NCBI RefSeq assembly: GCF_020991415.1
Contig: NZ_JAJMOY010000002.1
Span: 124,001 to 188,000, forward strand
Reading direction: 5' to 3'
Length of the DNA stretch: 64,000 nt
From: Flavobacterium sp. ENC
GTDB taxonomy: Bacteria; Bacteroidota; Bacteroidia; Flavobacteriales; Flavobacteriaceae
In this document: positions 63,959 to 64,000 of the stretch, in pieces
Position numbering within the stretch: position 1 is the first letter of the stretch
How the letters are laid out: every line of letters starts with the position of its first letter
Notes under the pieces: generated by a model
Told to the model about the DNA's origin: nothing
Seen by the model: only the letters and a program-made list of their open reading frames with translations
Database searches by the model: none
Position numbers and translations under genes: made by a program

Positions 63959-64000
63959 GTATTAAGTTCAATCCGGCAAAACCTTAGCCCCTCTGTACCT

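Noticed and set aside
63769..63987. Frame of 72 codons at the end of the window
   Set aside because: Begins inside the acyltransferase gene and continues through word repeats and a terminator hairpin.
1..64000. rRNA, tRNA, tmRNA, prophage or insertion-sequence genes
   Set aside because: None recognised; no transposase or integrase motifs and no tRNA-like cloverleaf were seen on reading, though a dedicated scan was not possible.

Overview
The window reads as chromosomal DNA of a Flavobacterium-like member of the Bacteroidota. The evidence is low GC and AT-rich spacers, many promoters of the Bacteroidota type (TTG or TTTG, 17-20 bases, then TAnnTTTG), protein families typical of the group (choice-of-anchor I lipoprotein, TSP3-linked OmpA protein, bacillithiol-type YtxJ, DUF6377 membrane regulator, GH3 glucosidases, ornithine transcarbamylase of the N-acyl class), and intergenic gaps filled with word-like short repeats. 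No rRNA, tRNA, CRISPR array, phage or insertion sequence was recognised.

Layout. 1-9.7 kb: housekeeping and small genes: an exonuclease/GIY-YIG nuclease cut by the left edge, PLP homeostasis protein, 3-hydroxybutyryl-CoA dehydrogenase, an oxidoreductase, Pcm, an HTH-Fic fusion, SmpB, two outer-membrane barrels, a VF530 protein, a GNAT and an aldose-epimerase-like protein. 9.8-12.1 kb: an M1 peptidase. 12.4-23.8 kb: a long arginine/proline biosynthesis gene train, GNAT-argG-argC-argD-proA-proB-argF'-argB-argE-argH, preceded by a promoter and a leader of about 320 bases with two perfect inverted repeats, and closed by one strong terminator. 23.9-32.1 kb: paired DUF2157-like membrane proteins, YtxJ, ClpB, a 39-residue membrane peptide, a DUF808 protein, a small lipoprotein and a ParE/RelE-type toxin pair. 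32.2-37.4 kb: the two agmatine-to-putrescine enzymes, aguB and aguA, with OmpA and choice-of-anchor I genes between them on the other strand. 37.7-43.9 kb: fumarylacetoacetase, glyA, miaE, GMP reductase, a GNAT and a pentapeptide-repeat protein. 44.1-48 kb: response regulator, histidine kinase, universal-stress-like protein and bestrophin, all in one direction. 48.2-53 kb: MocR regulator diverging from an EamA transporter, then an acyl-CoA oxidase-like enzyme. 53.5-63.8 kb: a glycan locus with a Nudix-type regulator, two GH3 glycosidases, a DUF6377 regulator, a DUF1349 protein and an acyltransferase.

How the genes work together. The arg/pro train holds the steps from N-acylglutamate to arginine plus the first two proline steps, all from glutamate; glutamate N-acylation is best explained by its leading GNAT. 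A Ser at the specificity position of the transcarbamylase suggests the N-succinyl route. In the glycan locus two sensors of different type sit next to two secreted GH3 enzymes, and a 21-base palindrome lies upstream of the first. The most interesting non-coding material is the arginine leader and the set of unrelated imperfect hairpins placed between consecutive arg genes.
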